In this document: positions 37,301 through 45,186 of the stretch, one piece after another
Layout of the letters: each line of letters begins with the position of its first letter
How positions within the stretch are numbered: the stretch's first letter is position 1
Assembly: GCF_000331305.1 (NCBI RefSeq)
Contig: NZ_KB217478.1
Location: forward strand, 1,144,464-1,208,463
Source of the DNA: Calothrix sp. PCC 7103
GTDB taxonomy: Bacteria > Cyanobacteriota > Cyanobacteriia > Cyanobacteriales > Nostocaceae
Length of the DNA stretch: 64,000 nucleotides
Direction: 5' to 3'
Notes under the pieces: generated by a model
Told to the model about the DNA's origin: nothing
Databases searched by the model: none
What the model saw: only the letters and a program-made list of their open reading frames with translations
Program-made: the position numbers and the translations under genes

Positions 37301-39711
37301 ATTTTCTCTTTGCTGCGGATGTCCATAGTTGGAGTCGTCCTATTCGAGAAGTTGATACCTACTATGACAATGCTTACAAGTATGGCATGGAAGCTGGTAA
37401 CTGGCTGACAGTTAGCTTTATGATGATGCAAAGTGGTTCAGATCGCCTTACCTATGGTAAAAACCTAGATGAATTATATGATATTTCTCAAACCCATGTA
37501 AATTTTCTTCGTCGCATCAAAAGTTTAGAGAATCTAGATGCTTTAATAGTTGGAGTCATTCAACCAATCCGTAATCTTTTAGGTTTAACAAAAAGTCCTT
37601 TCACCTTTGATGATGATAGTTTCAGTGAAGCGGAATATTTACACAAATATAGCAATACACCCTATCATCTGGCTTGGTTATATTCTGTAAAAATTCGCCA
37701 TGCCTATTTATTTGATAACAAAGCTGTATATGCTGATTTAATTCCCAAACTAAGTATAGTTGAAAATACCGTTACAACTCATACTAAAGTTCCTTCCAGT
37801 GTATTTTATGTCGCATTAATGCACTTAGCCTTAGCTGAAAATACTCAAGAAGAAAAAGAACGTCAACTTCATTTAGAAGCAGTTAATACCCTGGAAATAA
37901 AATTACATAATTGGCAAACAGCCTGTGCAGAAAATATTCTACATAAATGCCTACTTATTCAAGCAGAAAAAGCACGATTAAACGAGCAAAAGATAGCAGC
38001 AATTGAACTTTATGAACAAGCTATAGCAAAAGCAAAAGCTCACGAGTATGTTTACGAAGAAGCTCTAGCTAATGAACTAGCAGCAAAATTCTATCTTAAT
38101 TGGGGTAAGGAAAAAGTTGCTGCTGGATATATGCAAGAAGCATACTACTGCTATGCTCGCTGGGATGCTAAAGCCAAAACTGATGACTTAGAACAACGCT
38201 ATCCCCAACTCATCAAACCCATTCTCCAACAACGACAGATGGACTTTAATCCCTGGGAAACAATCGGTACAGTTCCCTTTAGTCCAACATATTTATCCAC
38301 TCACACTTCTAGCACTGGCAGTACCAGTATTTCTGATGCTCTCGATTTCAGCAGTATCCTCAAAGCGGCCCAAGCCATTTCTAGTAGTATCAAATTAGAT
38401 GAATTAATTACCAAGCTGACGAAAATTATTCTGGAAAATTCCGGGACAAAAAAATCAGTTTTAATTCTGCCTCAAGATGATAATTTGCAAGTTAGAGCCA
38501 TAACTTTTGTCAATTTTCAAGGTCAAATTCAAACAATTCTTGACTGCAAATTAGTAGATACTTCTCAAGATATCCCAAAAACAATAATCAATTATGTCAA
38601 GAATACCCAAGAGACTATCTTCATCGATAATTGCCAAACAGATATTCCCGGAATTATTGGGGAATACTTATTAGAACATCAACCCAAGAGCATTTTGTGT
38701 ATGCCAATCATCAACCAAGGAAATTTAGTCGGCATTATCTATCTGGAAAATCAAATTACAAGTGGAGTTTTTACCCAAGATAGATTAAAAGTAATCAAAT
38801 TATTGGCTTCTCAAGCAGCAATATCCCTAGAAAATGCTCGACTTTACCAGCAAGCCCAACAAGCATTAAAGGAAGTCCAAGAAGCCCAATTACAATTAGT
38901 CCAAAATGAAAAAATGTCAGCCTTGGGTAATTTAGTTGCCGGGGTAGCCCATGAAATGAATAATCCTTTAGGATTTATTTATGCCACACTAAAACAAGCA
39001 AAACCCACTATCGCCGATATTAGCGACCACCTGAATTTATATCAAAAAATTTTTCCGAATTCCAGTCCAGAAATTCTCGAACATGCCGAAGAAATAGATA
39101 TAGAATATAGCCTCGAAGATTTACCAAAAATGCTAGATGCAATGGTCATGGCATGTGACAGATTAAGAAATATCAGTACTAGTTTACGAACTTTCTCCCG
39201 TGCAGATAAAGATTACAAAGTCCCATTCAACATCCATGAAGGTATCGACAGCACAATTTTAATCCTCAAACATCGCCTCAAAGCGGCGGAGCAACGTCCA
39301 GCCATTGAAGTCATCACAGAATACGGTAATCTACCGCAAATCAACTGTTTCCCCGGTCAATTAAACCAGGTATTTATGAATATTTTAGCCAATGCTATTG
39401 ATGCCTTAGATGAAGCAAATACAGGCAAAAGTTTTGAGGAAGTTAAAGCCAATCCTAACAAAATTATCGTGAAAACATCAATTGAGAATAATCAAGCAAA
39501 AATCTCGATTAGCGATAATGGCAAAGGCATGACGGAAGAAGTTAAACAGAAAATATTTGACCATTTATTTACTACCAAGGGTGTAGGTAAGGGTACGGGA
39601 TTAGGATTAGCTATTGCTAGACAGATTATTGAAGAAACCCACAAAGGTCAGCTAAGTTGTATATCTGAACTTGGTCTGGGTACAGAATTTATCCTGACAA
39701 TTCCCTTTTGA
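34306..39711 (+). CDS. Hybrid Ser/Thr kinase - AAA ATPase - GAF - histidine kinase (1801 residues)
   Basis: A trifunctional signalling protein of a type typical of filamentous cyanobacteria. Residues 1-270 are a Ser/Thr kinase domain with catalytic loop HKDIKPANILI and LIDFSIAS in place of DFG. An AAA-type ATPase with GFSGIGKTAIV is at about 330 and Walker B FLDDLQWADSASL further on. A long helical TPR-like region runs to about 1300. A GAF domain lies at about 1364-1520. The histidine kinase has the phospho-acceptor His in LVAGVAHEMNNPLGF at about 1548 and ATP motifs ISDNGKGM and GKGTGLGLAIA. No GGCGCC site occurs in its 5.4 kb, unlike its surroundings. The ligand is unknown. Confidence 0.93.
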   Translation: MITTQVYIPGYQVTEKLYDGSRTLVYRALREWDSLPVVIKLLKNDYPSFSELLQFRNQYTIAKNINFPGIIQTYSLESFQNAYILVMEDFGGISLKEYFSNEQNKASLEEILKIVISLCDTLDILYRHRIIHKDIKPANILINPQTKQVKLIDFSIASLLPKETQEIKSPNVLEGTLAYISPEQTGRMNRGIDYRSDFYSLGVTFHELLTGKLPFTCEDAMELLHCHIAKNPPAVNNEEIPQALDNIIQKLMAKNAEDRYQSVLGLKFDLEKCLHQLKETGKIESFAIAKRDICDRFQIPEKLYGREAEVQNLLDAFDRISNNKAEIMLVAGFSGIGKTAIVNEVHKPIVKKRGYFIKGKFDQFNRNIPFSAFVQAFRNFIGQLLTENKTQIQEWKHKILGAIGENGQVIIEVIPELERIIGLQPTVPELSGTAAQNRFNLLFQQFLQVFTIPEHPLIIFLDDLQWADSASLQLMQLLMNESAKGHLLLIGAYRDNEVFPAHPLMVTLDDIKKNGTVINTINLQPLSHNSLNQLVTDTLNCTVDAAQPLTQLIYQKTQGNPFFISQFLKALYEDGLVSFDLDLGYWQCDISKVRETALTDDVVEFMALQLQKLSPATQDILKLAACVGNQFDLETLAIVSEQSEMEAATALWKALQKGLILPKSEVYKFYLGIEEQVDQPENSQVVNYKFLHDRVQQAAYSLIPDEQKQYKHWKIGQLLLQGLSAQEQLERIFDLVNQLNLGQGTIVYSTEKLQLARLNLQAAEKAKLSDAYQASKNYCTIGIDLLPQNAWQTDYDLIYNLHRYGSEVAYLCGNFDQAEALYKKVLTHAQTPLDKAVIYRVQMTQYQLQGRNREAIEIQRQSLQLLGWEIPTEQELIQANLDTEIAKVKRFLQQHTVESILEFSKMEDNTIAEMLRILQILFYAAWLDGQPTLAFLALAKMTTLSLEHGNSDMSPFGYVGYGMIVNTFLKDYVTAHRFGKMAVQLCEQFDNPDVGGMTNFLFAADVHSWSRPIREVDTYYDNAYKYGMEAGNWLTVSFMMMQSGSDRLTYGKNLDELYDISQTHVNFLRRIKSLENLDALIVGVIQPIRNLLGLTKSPFTFDDDSFSEAEYLHKYSNTPYHLAWLYSVKIRHAYLFDNKAVYADLIPKLSIVENTVTTHTKVPSSVFYVALMHLALAENTQEEKERQLHLEAVNTLEIKLHNWQTACAENILHKCLLIQAEKARLNEQKIAAIELYEQAIAKAKAHEYVYEEALANELAAKFYLNWGKEKVAAGYMQEAYYCYARWDAKAKTDDLEQRYPQLIKPILQQRQMDFNPWETIGTVPFSPTYLSTHTSSTGSTSISDALDFSSILKAAQAISSSIKLDELITKLTKIILENSGTKKSVLILPQDDNLQVRAITFVNFQGQIQTILDCKLVDTSQDIPKTIINYVKNTQETIFIDNCQTDIPGIIGEYLLEHQPKSILCMPIINQGNLVGIIYLENQITSGVFTQDRLKVIKLLASQAAISLENARLYQQAQQALKEVQEAQLQLVQNEKMSALGNLVAGVAHEMNNPLGFIYATLKQAKPTIADISDHLNLYQKIFPNSSPEILEHAEEIDIEYSLEDLPKMLDAMVMACDRLRNISTSLRTFSRADKDYKVPFNIHEGIDSTILILKHRLKAAEQRPAIEVITEYGNLPQINCFPGQLNQVFMNILANAIDALDEANTGKSFEEVKANPNKIIVKTSIENNQAKISISDNGKGMTEEVKQKIFDHLFTTKGVGKGTGLGLAIARQIIEETHKGQLSCISELGLGTEFILTIPF

Positions 39712-39750
39712 CACTCCTCGCTCTAAAGGTATTGTGCCAAGAAATTCCGG

Positions 39751-39774
39751 AGACGCGACATGTCGCGTCTCTAC
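39751..39774. repeat. GAGACGCGA palindromic repeat variant
   Basis: AGACGCGACATGTCGCGTCT is a perfect 20-base palindrome with CTAC after it, a variant of the GTAGAGACGCGA family. It lies 40 bases past the kinase stop and may terminate transcription. Confidence 0.75.
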
Positions 39775-39943
39775 ATATATTGTATGAACATATAATCTGC
39801 TGTATCAGATGCTTCACGTAATAAGGGTGACAGGTTTTTCTAAATTTATCTCAAATTAACTCAATTAGAATCACAATTTACTCAAGTCTATACTCCAATA
39901 CTGGCGCCGTTTGATAGAAATCATCAACCTAACAAACAGCCTT

Positions 39944-40141
39944 ATGTCTACCAAAATTACAAAATCTATTGCTATTTGTTTACTATATGTTATGTCGCTA
40001 ACTGCTTGTAGCTTACCTTCAGAGGCTTCTAATCGTAAGCAAGCACAAATCACAAATAAATCTGTTTCATCTACTTTCAATAGGTTACATAAATTAATCA
40101 TAAATTCTGGTCGGCAAAGAAGACCTGCTATTAGTAGATAA
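39944..40141 (+). CDS. Small putative lipoprotein (65 residues)
   Basis: From ATG 39944 the peptide begins MSTKITKSIAICLLYVMSLT, then AC, giving the lipobox LTAC with the lipidated Cys at about residue 22. The mature part is short, polar and basic (SLPSEASNRKQAQ...RQRRPAISR). The basic start, hydrophobic core and lipobox make a secretion signal convincing. No family is recognised. It is an isolated gene between repeats, and the opposite-strand frame over it is not favoured. Confidence 0.5.
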   Translation: MSTKITKSIAICLLYVMSLTACSLPSEASNRKQAQITNKSVSSTFNRLHKLIINSGRQRRPAISR

Positions 40142-40195
40142 AAAAGAAAGGCAGGCAATATAGCAGTCCTAAATCATTTGTGTAACCCGCACGTT

Positions 40196-40223
40196 GTAGA
40201 GACGCGATTAATCGCGTCTCTAC
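40196..40223. repeat. GTAGAGACGCGA perfect palindromic repeat
   Basis: A free-standing copy with no MITE ends around it, just beyond the 3' end of the Ro60 gene. Confidence 0.88.
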
Positions 40224-40274
40224 GCGGATATAATTTTCACGACTCATATAGGATTGCTATAGGCCTACCCTACG

Positions 40275-41885
40275 TTATAAATCTGTTGCTAGCATTTGAA
40301 TAAAGCGTGGTGCGCTGGGGTCAAAACCTGCTAAGTCCCAAGACATGGAAGATTGAGGGTCAACAAGTGAAATTTTGTTCGGCGCCAATGTTACGTATAC
40401 AGCTTTGGCTTTTGGGTTAACTTTGTGGTGATATTCTGCAAGCGCTTGACTTGGATGTTTTCGTCCTGCCCAGCTTTCGCAGTCTGTCCAAAAACAAATT
40501 ACATCAGCTTTGAATTTATTTTTAATCATCCAGTCGTAAGCTACACATGCATCAGTACCACCAAAGTTTTGATTGCTTGCTTTTTTCATTGCTGAACTGA
40601 AGGAGTCTTTTGCAGTAATATTCAAGTCAATAAATTGTGTTGAGAAACCACGGATGGCATAGTTTTTTTCGGCTTTTGCAGTTGCTAATGCCATTGTTGT
40701 CGCAATTTCACAGCAAGTTAATCCAATTGAACTAACTGTATAGCAACTCATCGAACCAGAGATATCAACCGCGTGCATGAATACTTTGTTCGTTGGTTCA
40801 ATAGTATCGAAAGAAAGTTCTAATGCACGCTCTAAAATATCTACAATACGAGGAATAGGTCGCCAAGTTTTTTTGCTTTGCCCTAAGCTTCCACCTGATT
40901 TATAAGTTTTTAGTGCTTTTAATATATCTATGGGATGAATACGTCCTTTGCGAAGATGGTCGCGACTGTTTAGTATAGATTCTACACGGTCAAGATTTTT
41001 TCTTGAGTCCGCACGCAGTACACCTAATTCGGTTAAAGAACCTAGGTTTCGTAACATGGCGCCAATAGGCATATCATCAAATAATAATTGCCATGCTGTT
41101 TTGTCCATTTTACCGACAGGCGCCGCCATTTCATGAGTTAAGCGACCTTCAGAAATAGCTATGTGGGTTTCACTGGGGTTACGTTTTAACCATTCGTACC
41201 ACCAAATTTGTGCTAAAGCATTAGATGGAATTTCTTTGGGTAAATCTTTCCATCCATTTAATACCCATTGGAATAATTGATTATGCTCTTCGGTAGGTGG
41301 TTTGACGTGGAATAAACGTAATGCGTCACGATGAGAGAAACCTTGTCTTTGCTGATATTTTAATAATTGATACGCCAAGTCTCTAACGTTTTCTCGTGCT
41401 AACCAGCGTTGCCCTGCTTCACGAACAATTTTACCAAATCCACGCACTGATTTTGTATAATTTAACCATTCGTAGAAATGGCTGCCAGTACGCACAACTT
41501 GGGGGAAAATTTCTTGGAAAGCTTTTTTGGCGCCGCTTGTTTCTCCCATTGATAACAGCACTAAAGCAAAAATTGGTGCGCTGTTATTAATTGAGCGTCC
41601 GTCAGAAGCATATACAATTTCTGAGGCTACACATTCTGGATTTTCGGCGATGACTTTAAATAATATATCGACAAAATCATTGGTTAATTCGTGCTTGCCT
41701 GCATAATAGGTGTTTTGTGATGTACCAATTAACAAGCAGCGACGTAATTCTTGCCACAAGTCAGCTTTAAACATGTAACCACCAGAACGTCCCTGAATCA
41801 TCTCAGCTTCGCGTCCGGGAATTGGTTGAGATTGTGGAGTATTTTGATTTTTATTATTTTGATTTAGAAAAAATTTATATGTCAT
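40275..41885 (-). CDS. Ro60/Rsr ortholog: TROVE and vWA domain RNA-binding protein
   Basis: Ro60 proteins are ring-shaped RNA chaperones that bind Y RNAs and misfolded or structured RNAs and, in bacteria, link to PNPase and RNA repair or decay. The 536-residue product has a TROVE HEAT-repeat ring (YMFKADLWQELRRCLLIGTS, GKHELTNDFVDILFKV). Its vWA domain has the MIDAS motif VDISGSMSCYT at about residue 375, with GGTD and FWTDCES completing the metal site. ATG 41885 has GGAG 8 bases upstream; a start 60 bases further upstream is less plausible. Two tRNA-like RNAs lie immediately upstream on the same strand. Confidence 0.93.
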   Translation of the reverse strand: MTYKFFLNQNNKNQNTPQSQPIPGREAEMIQGRSGGYMFKADLWQELRRCLLIGTSQNTYYAGKHELTNDFVDILFKVIAENPECVASEIVYASDGRSINNSAPIFALVLLSMGETSGAKKAFQEIFPQVVRTGSHFYEWLNYTKSVRGFGKIVREAGQRWLARENVRDLAYQLLKYQQRQGFSHRDALRLFHVKPPTEEHNQLFQWVLNGWKDLPKEIPSNALAQIWWYEWLKRNPSETHIAISEGRLTHEMAAPVGKMDKTAWQLLFDDMPIGAMLRNLGSLTELGVLRADSRKNLDRVESILNSRDHLRKGRIHPIDILKALKTYKSGGSLGQSKKTWRPIPRIVDILERALELSFDTIEPTNKVFMHAVDISGSMSCYTVSSIGLTCCEIATTMALATAKAEKNYAIRGFSTQFIDLNITAKDSFSSAMKKASNQNFGGTDACVAYDWMIKNKFKADVICFWTDCESWAGRKHPSQALAEYHHKVNPKAKAVYVTLAPNKISLVDPQSSMSWDLAGFDPSAPRFIQMLATDL

Positions 41886-41893
41886 TTTTATCT

Positions 41894-41918
41894 CCTTCAT
41901 CCCGTTGGGGCAAATATA
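41894..41918 (-). promoter_or_regulatory. Y RNA-like motif over the Ro60 ribosome-binding site
   Basis: On the reverse strand the leader reads TTTGCCCCAACGGGATGAAG, then GAGAT. The insert of upstream RNA copy 1 reads TTTGCCTTTACGGGACGAAT, then GAATGAGG. The shared TTTGCC, ACGGGA and GAA overlap the Shine-Dalgarno sequence, so Ro60 could bind its own leader. This is inference from a short similarity. Confidence 0.4.
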
Positions 41919-41924
41919 TATAAA

Positions 41925-42047
41925 TTGACAGGACGAGCTTTGCACTCGCGTCTCCGGCGATTAAGGGGGGATTCGTGAGTAAGCGATAACCCTCAATCTT
42001 CGTCCCATAAGGGTAAAATTGGCGCTTTACTGTTAAGCTACCTGCCA
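41925..42047 (-). ncRNA. tRNA-like Y RNA candidate, copy 2
   Basis: The reverse strand gives acceptor TGGCAGG (42047-42041) pairing with CCTGTCA (one G-U), then A at 41925. U8-A9-like TA follows, then a D stem GCTT/AAGC, and a T stem GCGAG/CTCGT with 7-base loop TGCAAAG. About 70 bases replace the anticodon arm and include TTATGGGACGAA and TGAGGGTTATCG. Relative to copy 1, the acceptor, D stem and T stem each show compensatory base-pair changes. The D loop lacks GG and the T loop has G for U55, so it is less tRNA-like than copy 1. Confidence 0.72.
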
Positions 42048-42060
42048 GTAAAAATTAATG

Positions 42061-42184
42061 GTGGCGGAGCAAGATTTGAACTTGCGACCTCGCGAACCTA
42101 AATCGATAACCCTCATTCATTCGTCCCGTAAAGGCAAAAAGCCGAACAAGGATATTACGCGCTCTACCTCTGAGCTACCCGCCA
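42061..42184 (-). ncRNA. tRNA-like Y RNA candidate, copy 1
   Basis: The reverse strand starts TGGCGGG (42184-42178), which pairs with TCCGCCA (42068-42062). TA and a perfect D arm with GCTC, AGAGGTA and GAGC follow. The T arm is canonical: GCAAG, TTCAAAT, CTTGC. CCA is encoded directly after the acceptor (42061-42059). No 17-base anticodon arm exists; instead about 73 bases include TTACGGGACGAA and TGAGGGTTATCG, blocks shared with copy 2. A CGTAA/TTACG stem is possible at the anticodon-stem position. Its location before a Ro60 gene points to a Y RNA with tRNA mimicry. Confidence 0.78.
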
Positions 42185-42540
42185 CATGATGCTTGGATTT
42201 TAGATTATGGTTGGGAGGGTGGGCGGCGTTTACTGGATTTTGAGTTTTTTTGTAGGATATTTGTTAACCCGCCTTTACGTGTCCTATGTGTTTGTATCAT
42301 GAGTTTGTTTCCTCAAGCTGTGTTGTTTGCTATGTATATAAATTAAGCCCTACACCTTCCCCTAGGCTATTTTGATGTTTGAAGCGTACAACGACTCCGT
42401 GGCAACCATTTCAAGCTTAGGGGAAACAGTTTCCTTCAGGGATTCCCCTAACTTTTAAGACTGCTTTGCTAGGAGAAATCAAAATGATATAAAAAGAAAA
42501 ACAGGCTAGTTGATATTGAATTTTCATGATGTTGTTATTC
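42185..42540. other. Intergenic region with hairpin between the RNA genes and the DUF2141 gene
   Basis: TTAGGGGAA and TTCCCCTAA (about 42417-42453) form a 9-bp stem, with a related CTTCCCCTAGG at about 42357. They may terminate the DUF2141 transcript or form a structured RNA. CATAAT about 20 bases before the first tRNA-like RNA could be a -10 element. Nothing else was recognised. Confidence 0.4.
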
Positions 42541-43008
42541 TCAGCTACCTAAAAAATATTGCAGTTGAATTTGGATGTTTGTATTTGGGCCTGCGACGAA
42601 AACAGCAGACTCACCAAATTTTGGTGGACCTGTACGGATTGTTGGGTTGTTGGAAAACCCAAAACCTTCTGTTGGAATGCCAATCAGATTTCGGTTGAGG
42701 GCGCCATCACCATTGGTATCATGAATTACAGCAATGGCATAGTTACCTGGTTTTAAGTTGGGAAAGGTAACTGTTTGAGGTGTTCCTCCTATTTTGGTAC
42801 ATTGGGCAGAAAGCGCGCGCTTACCGTTATCAGGAAATCCTCTGCTAGTAGAAAACACGGTTAAGCAAACTTGTCCTTTCTGGCTTTTTAATCCGTCAAT
42901 GCGAACGTTTAGTTTACCATTGAAGCTAGCGCCAGCTTGGTAAGGTAATAGTACTAAATTTGCAATAGCGCTTAAAACTAGAATAACTCCACTAAACTTT
43001 AACTTCAT
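42541..43008 (-). CDS. DUF2141 domain secreted protein
   Basis: The 155-residue product has a signal peptide (MKLKFSGVILVLSAIANLVL, then a QAGA-type cleavage region). The DUF2141 beta-sandwich follows: GKLNVRIDGLKSQKGQVCLT, FPNLKPGNYAIAVIHDTNGD and GIPTEGFGFSNNP. The NxDGD loop may bind calcium. The family is periplasmic or extracellular with unknown function. It lies alone upstream of the Ro60 locus. Confidence 0.9.
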   Translation of the reverse strand: MKLKFSGVILVLSAIANLVLLPYQAGASFNGKLNVRIDGLKSQKGQVCLTVFSTSRGFPDNGKRALSAQCTKIGGTPQTVTFPNLKPGNYAIAVIHDTNGDGALNRNLIGIPTEGFGFSNNPTIRTGPPKFGESAVFVAGPNTNIQIQLQYFLGS

Positions 43009-43101
43009 TTGTTTTCACCTATTACAAATTAAAATAAATTATTCATAAATTATCTACTCGATTAGCTGGGAAGTCATGTATTATTTGATAACATAATCTA
43101 A

Positions 43102-43200
43102 ATTGCACGAGAAATTCACGATTCATTAGGTCATACTTTAACTGACCTAGATATTCAGCTTGAAGTAGCTCAAAAATTACGCTATACTGCTAATGGGTAG
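43102..43200 (+). pseudogene. Histidine kinase fragment (HisKA_3 phospho-acceptor helix), 5' piece
   Basis: The sequence reads IAREIHDSLGHTLTDLDIQL, then EVAQKLRYTANG and a stop. This is the H-box helix of NarL-type sensor kinases. The complementary piece is at 44748-44858. No other kinase domain survives. An ISL3 element with its target duplication starts two bases after the stop. Confidence 0.8.
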
Positions 43201-43201
43201 A

Positions 43202-44653
43202 ATATAAACGGTTCTTCAGTAGTTGTTATGCTAAATTGTTAAATAAAGATGTCAACTATTATTAATTTATTGTAAAAAATATTACAAAAATGCTTGATAG
43301 GATTGACTTGTAAGTCTTATTTATTATTGACTGTATGTACGTTCATTGTATTTTAGGGTACATTTACAGTCATGACTAATAAAAAAGATATAAAAATCTT
43401 ATCACAAATTCTGGATATAGACGAAGTAAAAGTTATATCGCACAGCATTTATAACGAAATTGGAATAATTTTACGAACAGAGCCAATAAAGCTGTATAGT
43501 GTATGTCCATCTTGTGGTACGGAGAGTCATAAACTACATCAAAACCATCGTCATATTATTAAAGATTTACCTTTTGGAGAGAAACCAATTTTTTTAGAAA
43601 TAAATCGGCGCCAATTTAAATGTAGAATTTGTAAAAAACCGTTTAGTGAAGAATTTGAGTTTGCAAGAAAGAAAAGAACCTATACAAATCGCCTTGCAAA
43701 CAAAATAATACAAGAAGTTTTAGAAAACGACATACATAGCGTGGCATCAAAAGGTATAGTCACAACAGAAGAGATAGAAAGAATGTTAAAAGATGCATCT
43801 GAAAAACTAAATTTAACAAAACCTAAGAATTTAAAAAGGCTGGGAATTGATGAAATAGCTTTAAGAAAAGGAAAGGGTAACTACTGTGCAGTGTTAATAG
43901 ATTTAGATACATCTAAACCAATCGCTATTTTGAACGCACGTACACAAGGAGTAATCGAGGAAGTTCTTATCAGTTGGGGAGTTGAGGTGTTAGAGCAAAT
44001 TAAGGAAGTGAGTATAGATTTATGGCAAGGGTACAAAAATTTAGTGATAGAATTAATGCCTAACGTTCAAGTCGTCGCCGATAGATTTCACGTAATGGTG
44101 CAAGTAAATAAAGAATTAGACACACAGAGGAAGAGAGAAAAGTACAAAATAGAGGAACTAATTAAATTAGCAGAAACATCTGAAAAGAAAGATGAATATG
44201 AAAAAATATTAGAAGGATTGAAAAATAGTAAATATGCTTTACTTAAAAATGAAAAGGACTTAAATGAAGAACAAATAAAGAAATTAATTCAAGTAAAAGC
44301 TGTATCTCCTACTTTAAAAATGATGCATGAATTAAAGGAAAAACTTAGAAAAATTTTTAATAAAACTAATCATTGGTATCCAGCAGTATTTAAATTAGGT
44401 ATGTGGCTTTCAAAAGCTAAAACATATTTTCCAAATAGCAATAACACTTTTATTCGTTGGTTTGATGAAATTATTGCTTATTTTGATAATGGCACGACTA
44501 GCGGCGCCGTTGAAGGTATTAATAATAAAATAAAATTAATTAAGCGCTCGGCTTATGGGTTTAGAAATTTTGAAAATTTCCGAGTTCGATGCTTATTAGC
44601 TTGGCACTTTAATTGTTAGTTTAGCATAACAAGTACTGAAGAGCCATATAAAC
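43202..44653. mobile_element. Complete ISL3-family insertion sequence with 8-bp target duplication
   Basis: The element itself is 43210-44645 (1436 bp). The left end GGTTCTTCAGTAGTTGTTAT and the right end, read inward, GGCTCTTCAGTACTTGTTAT are terminal inverted repeats of about 27 bp, of the ISL3 type (GGCTCTTC). ATATAAAC is duplicated at 43202-43209 and 44646-44653. The transposase is intact, so the copy may be active. Confidence 0.95.
43372..44619 (+). CDS. ISL3-family transposase
   Basis: The 415-residue DDE transposase has an N-terminal zinc ribbon (CPSCG at about residue 45 and CRICKK at about 84). A helix-turn-helix region follows, then the catalytic core LGIDEIALRKG at about 158, VVADRFHVMVQVNKELD at about 237 and SGAVEGINNKIKLIKR at about 378. 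It ends RCLLAWHFN as in the family. No frameshift is seen. Two GGCGCC sites lie within it, suggesting long residence in this kind of genome. Confidence 0.95.
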   Translation: MTNKKDIKILSQILDIDEVKVISHSIYNEIGIILRTEPIKLYSVCPSCGTESHKLHQNHRHIIKDLPFGEKPIFLEINRRQFKCRICKKPFSEEFEFARKKRTYTNRLANKIIQEVLENDIHSVASKGIVTTEEIERMLKDASEKLNLTKPKNLKRLGIDEIALRKGKGNYCAVLIDLDTSKPIAILNARTQGVIEEVLISWGVEVLEQIKEVSIDLWQGYKNLVIELMPNVQVVADRFHVMVQVNKELDTQRKREKYKIEELIKLAETSEKKDEYEKILEGLKNSKYALLKNEKDLNEEQIKKLIQVKAVSPTLKMMHELKEKLRKIFNKTNHWYPAVFKLGMWLSKAKTYFPNSNNTFIRWFDEIIAYFDNGTTSGAVEGINNKIKLIKRSAYGFRNFENFRVRCLLAWHFNC

Positions 44654-44657
44654 TTTG

Positions 44658-44732
44658 TCATGCTGAACGAAACGTAGGGCAGTGAAGCATCTTAGAGATT
44701 CTTCGCTACGCTCAGAATGACATTTCTTACCC
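44658..44732. repeat. GTCATGCTGAAC palindromic repeat
   Basis: GTCATGCTGAACGAAACG at the left faces GCTACGCTCAGAATGAC at the right, with GAAGCATCT and AGATTCTTC inside. It lies between the IS target duplication and the second piece of the kinase fragment. Confidence 0.8.
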
Positions 44733-44747
44733 GTTTAAGTATACAAT

Positions 44748-44858
44748 AACCCAGAACTTGCATTTCAAGCAGTTGATACAGCCAAAATTATGGCAGGACA
44801 ATGTATTGAAGATGTAAGTCAAGCTTTAAATCGAATGCATCAATCAGATTTGAACTAG
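44748..44858 (+). pseudogene. Histidine kinase fragment, 3' piece
   Basis: NPELAFQAVDTAKIMAGQCI followed by EDVSQALNRMHQSDLN and a stop continues the kinase helix that ends at 43200. The two pieces were separated by a palindromic repeat and the ISL3 element. The ATP-binding domain is absent. Confidence 0.72.
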
Positions 44859-45186
44859 GCTGTTGACTTTAAGGGTTTTTGGGCAATTTTTACTCATGCA
44901 TAATGCGTGTTTCATAACACTAGCTCTAAAAGCTTATAAAATAAGGATTCTAGAGCTTTTATTTTAGACACAAAAACTGTATGAACTTTTCTGACTTTTC
45001 ACGTTATGTGGAAAACGCCATTTTGAGCGTTTCTTTAACCCTGATTATTACGTTAGATTTTCTCATTAATTCAAAGCTATTGCGAATGAGCCTGTGGAAA
45101 AAGTCACGTTTTTTCGTGGTTTGAGGACTTACCGTGAAAAGTCAGATGAACTTTTGGGCGCCCGTTTCTCACAAAGTCAACACTCT
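44857..45186. mobile_element. Probable non-autonomous element with nested inverted repeats (330 bp)
   Basis: TGTTGACTTT (44861-44870) and AAAGTCAACA (45173-45182) are terminal. CTGACTTTTCACG and CGTGAAAAGTCAG are nested inside. AGATTTGAACT is directly repeated outside both ends (44846-44856 and 45187-45197), compatible with an 11-bp target duplication. No coding frame is present. It is probably the remnant of an insertion sequence. Confidence 0.6.

Noticed and set aside
39871..40158. 95-codon reverse frame
   Set aside because: It overlaps the small lipoprotein frame, which has a convincing signal peptide and lipobox; the reverse frame has none.
42061..42184. Call as an ordinary tRNA gene or tRNA with a group I intron
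   Set aside because: There is no anticodon arm, and the extra sequence (about 70 bases) is far shorter than cyanobacterial group I introns. A second diverged copy has the same insert, and both sit before Ro60.
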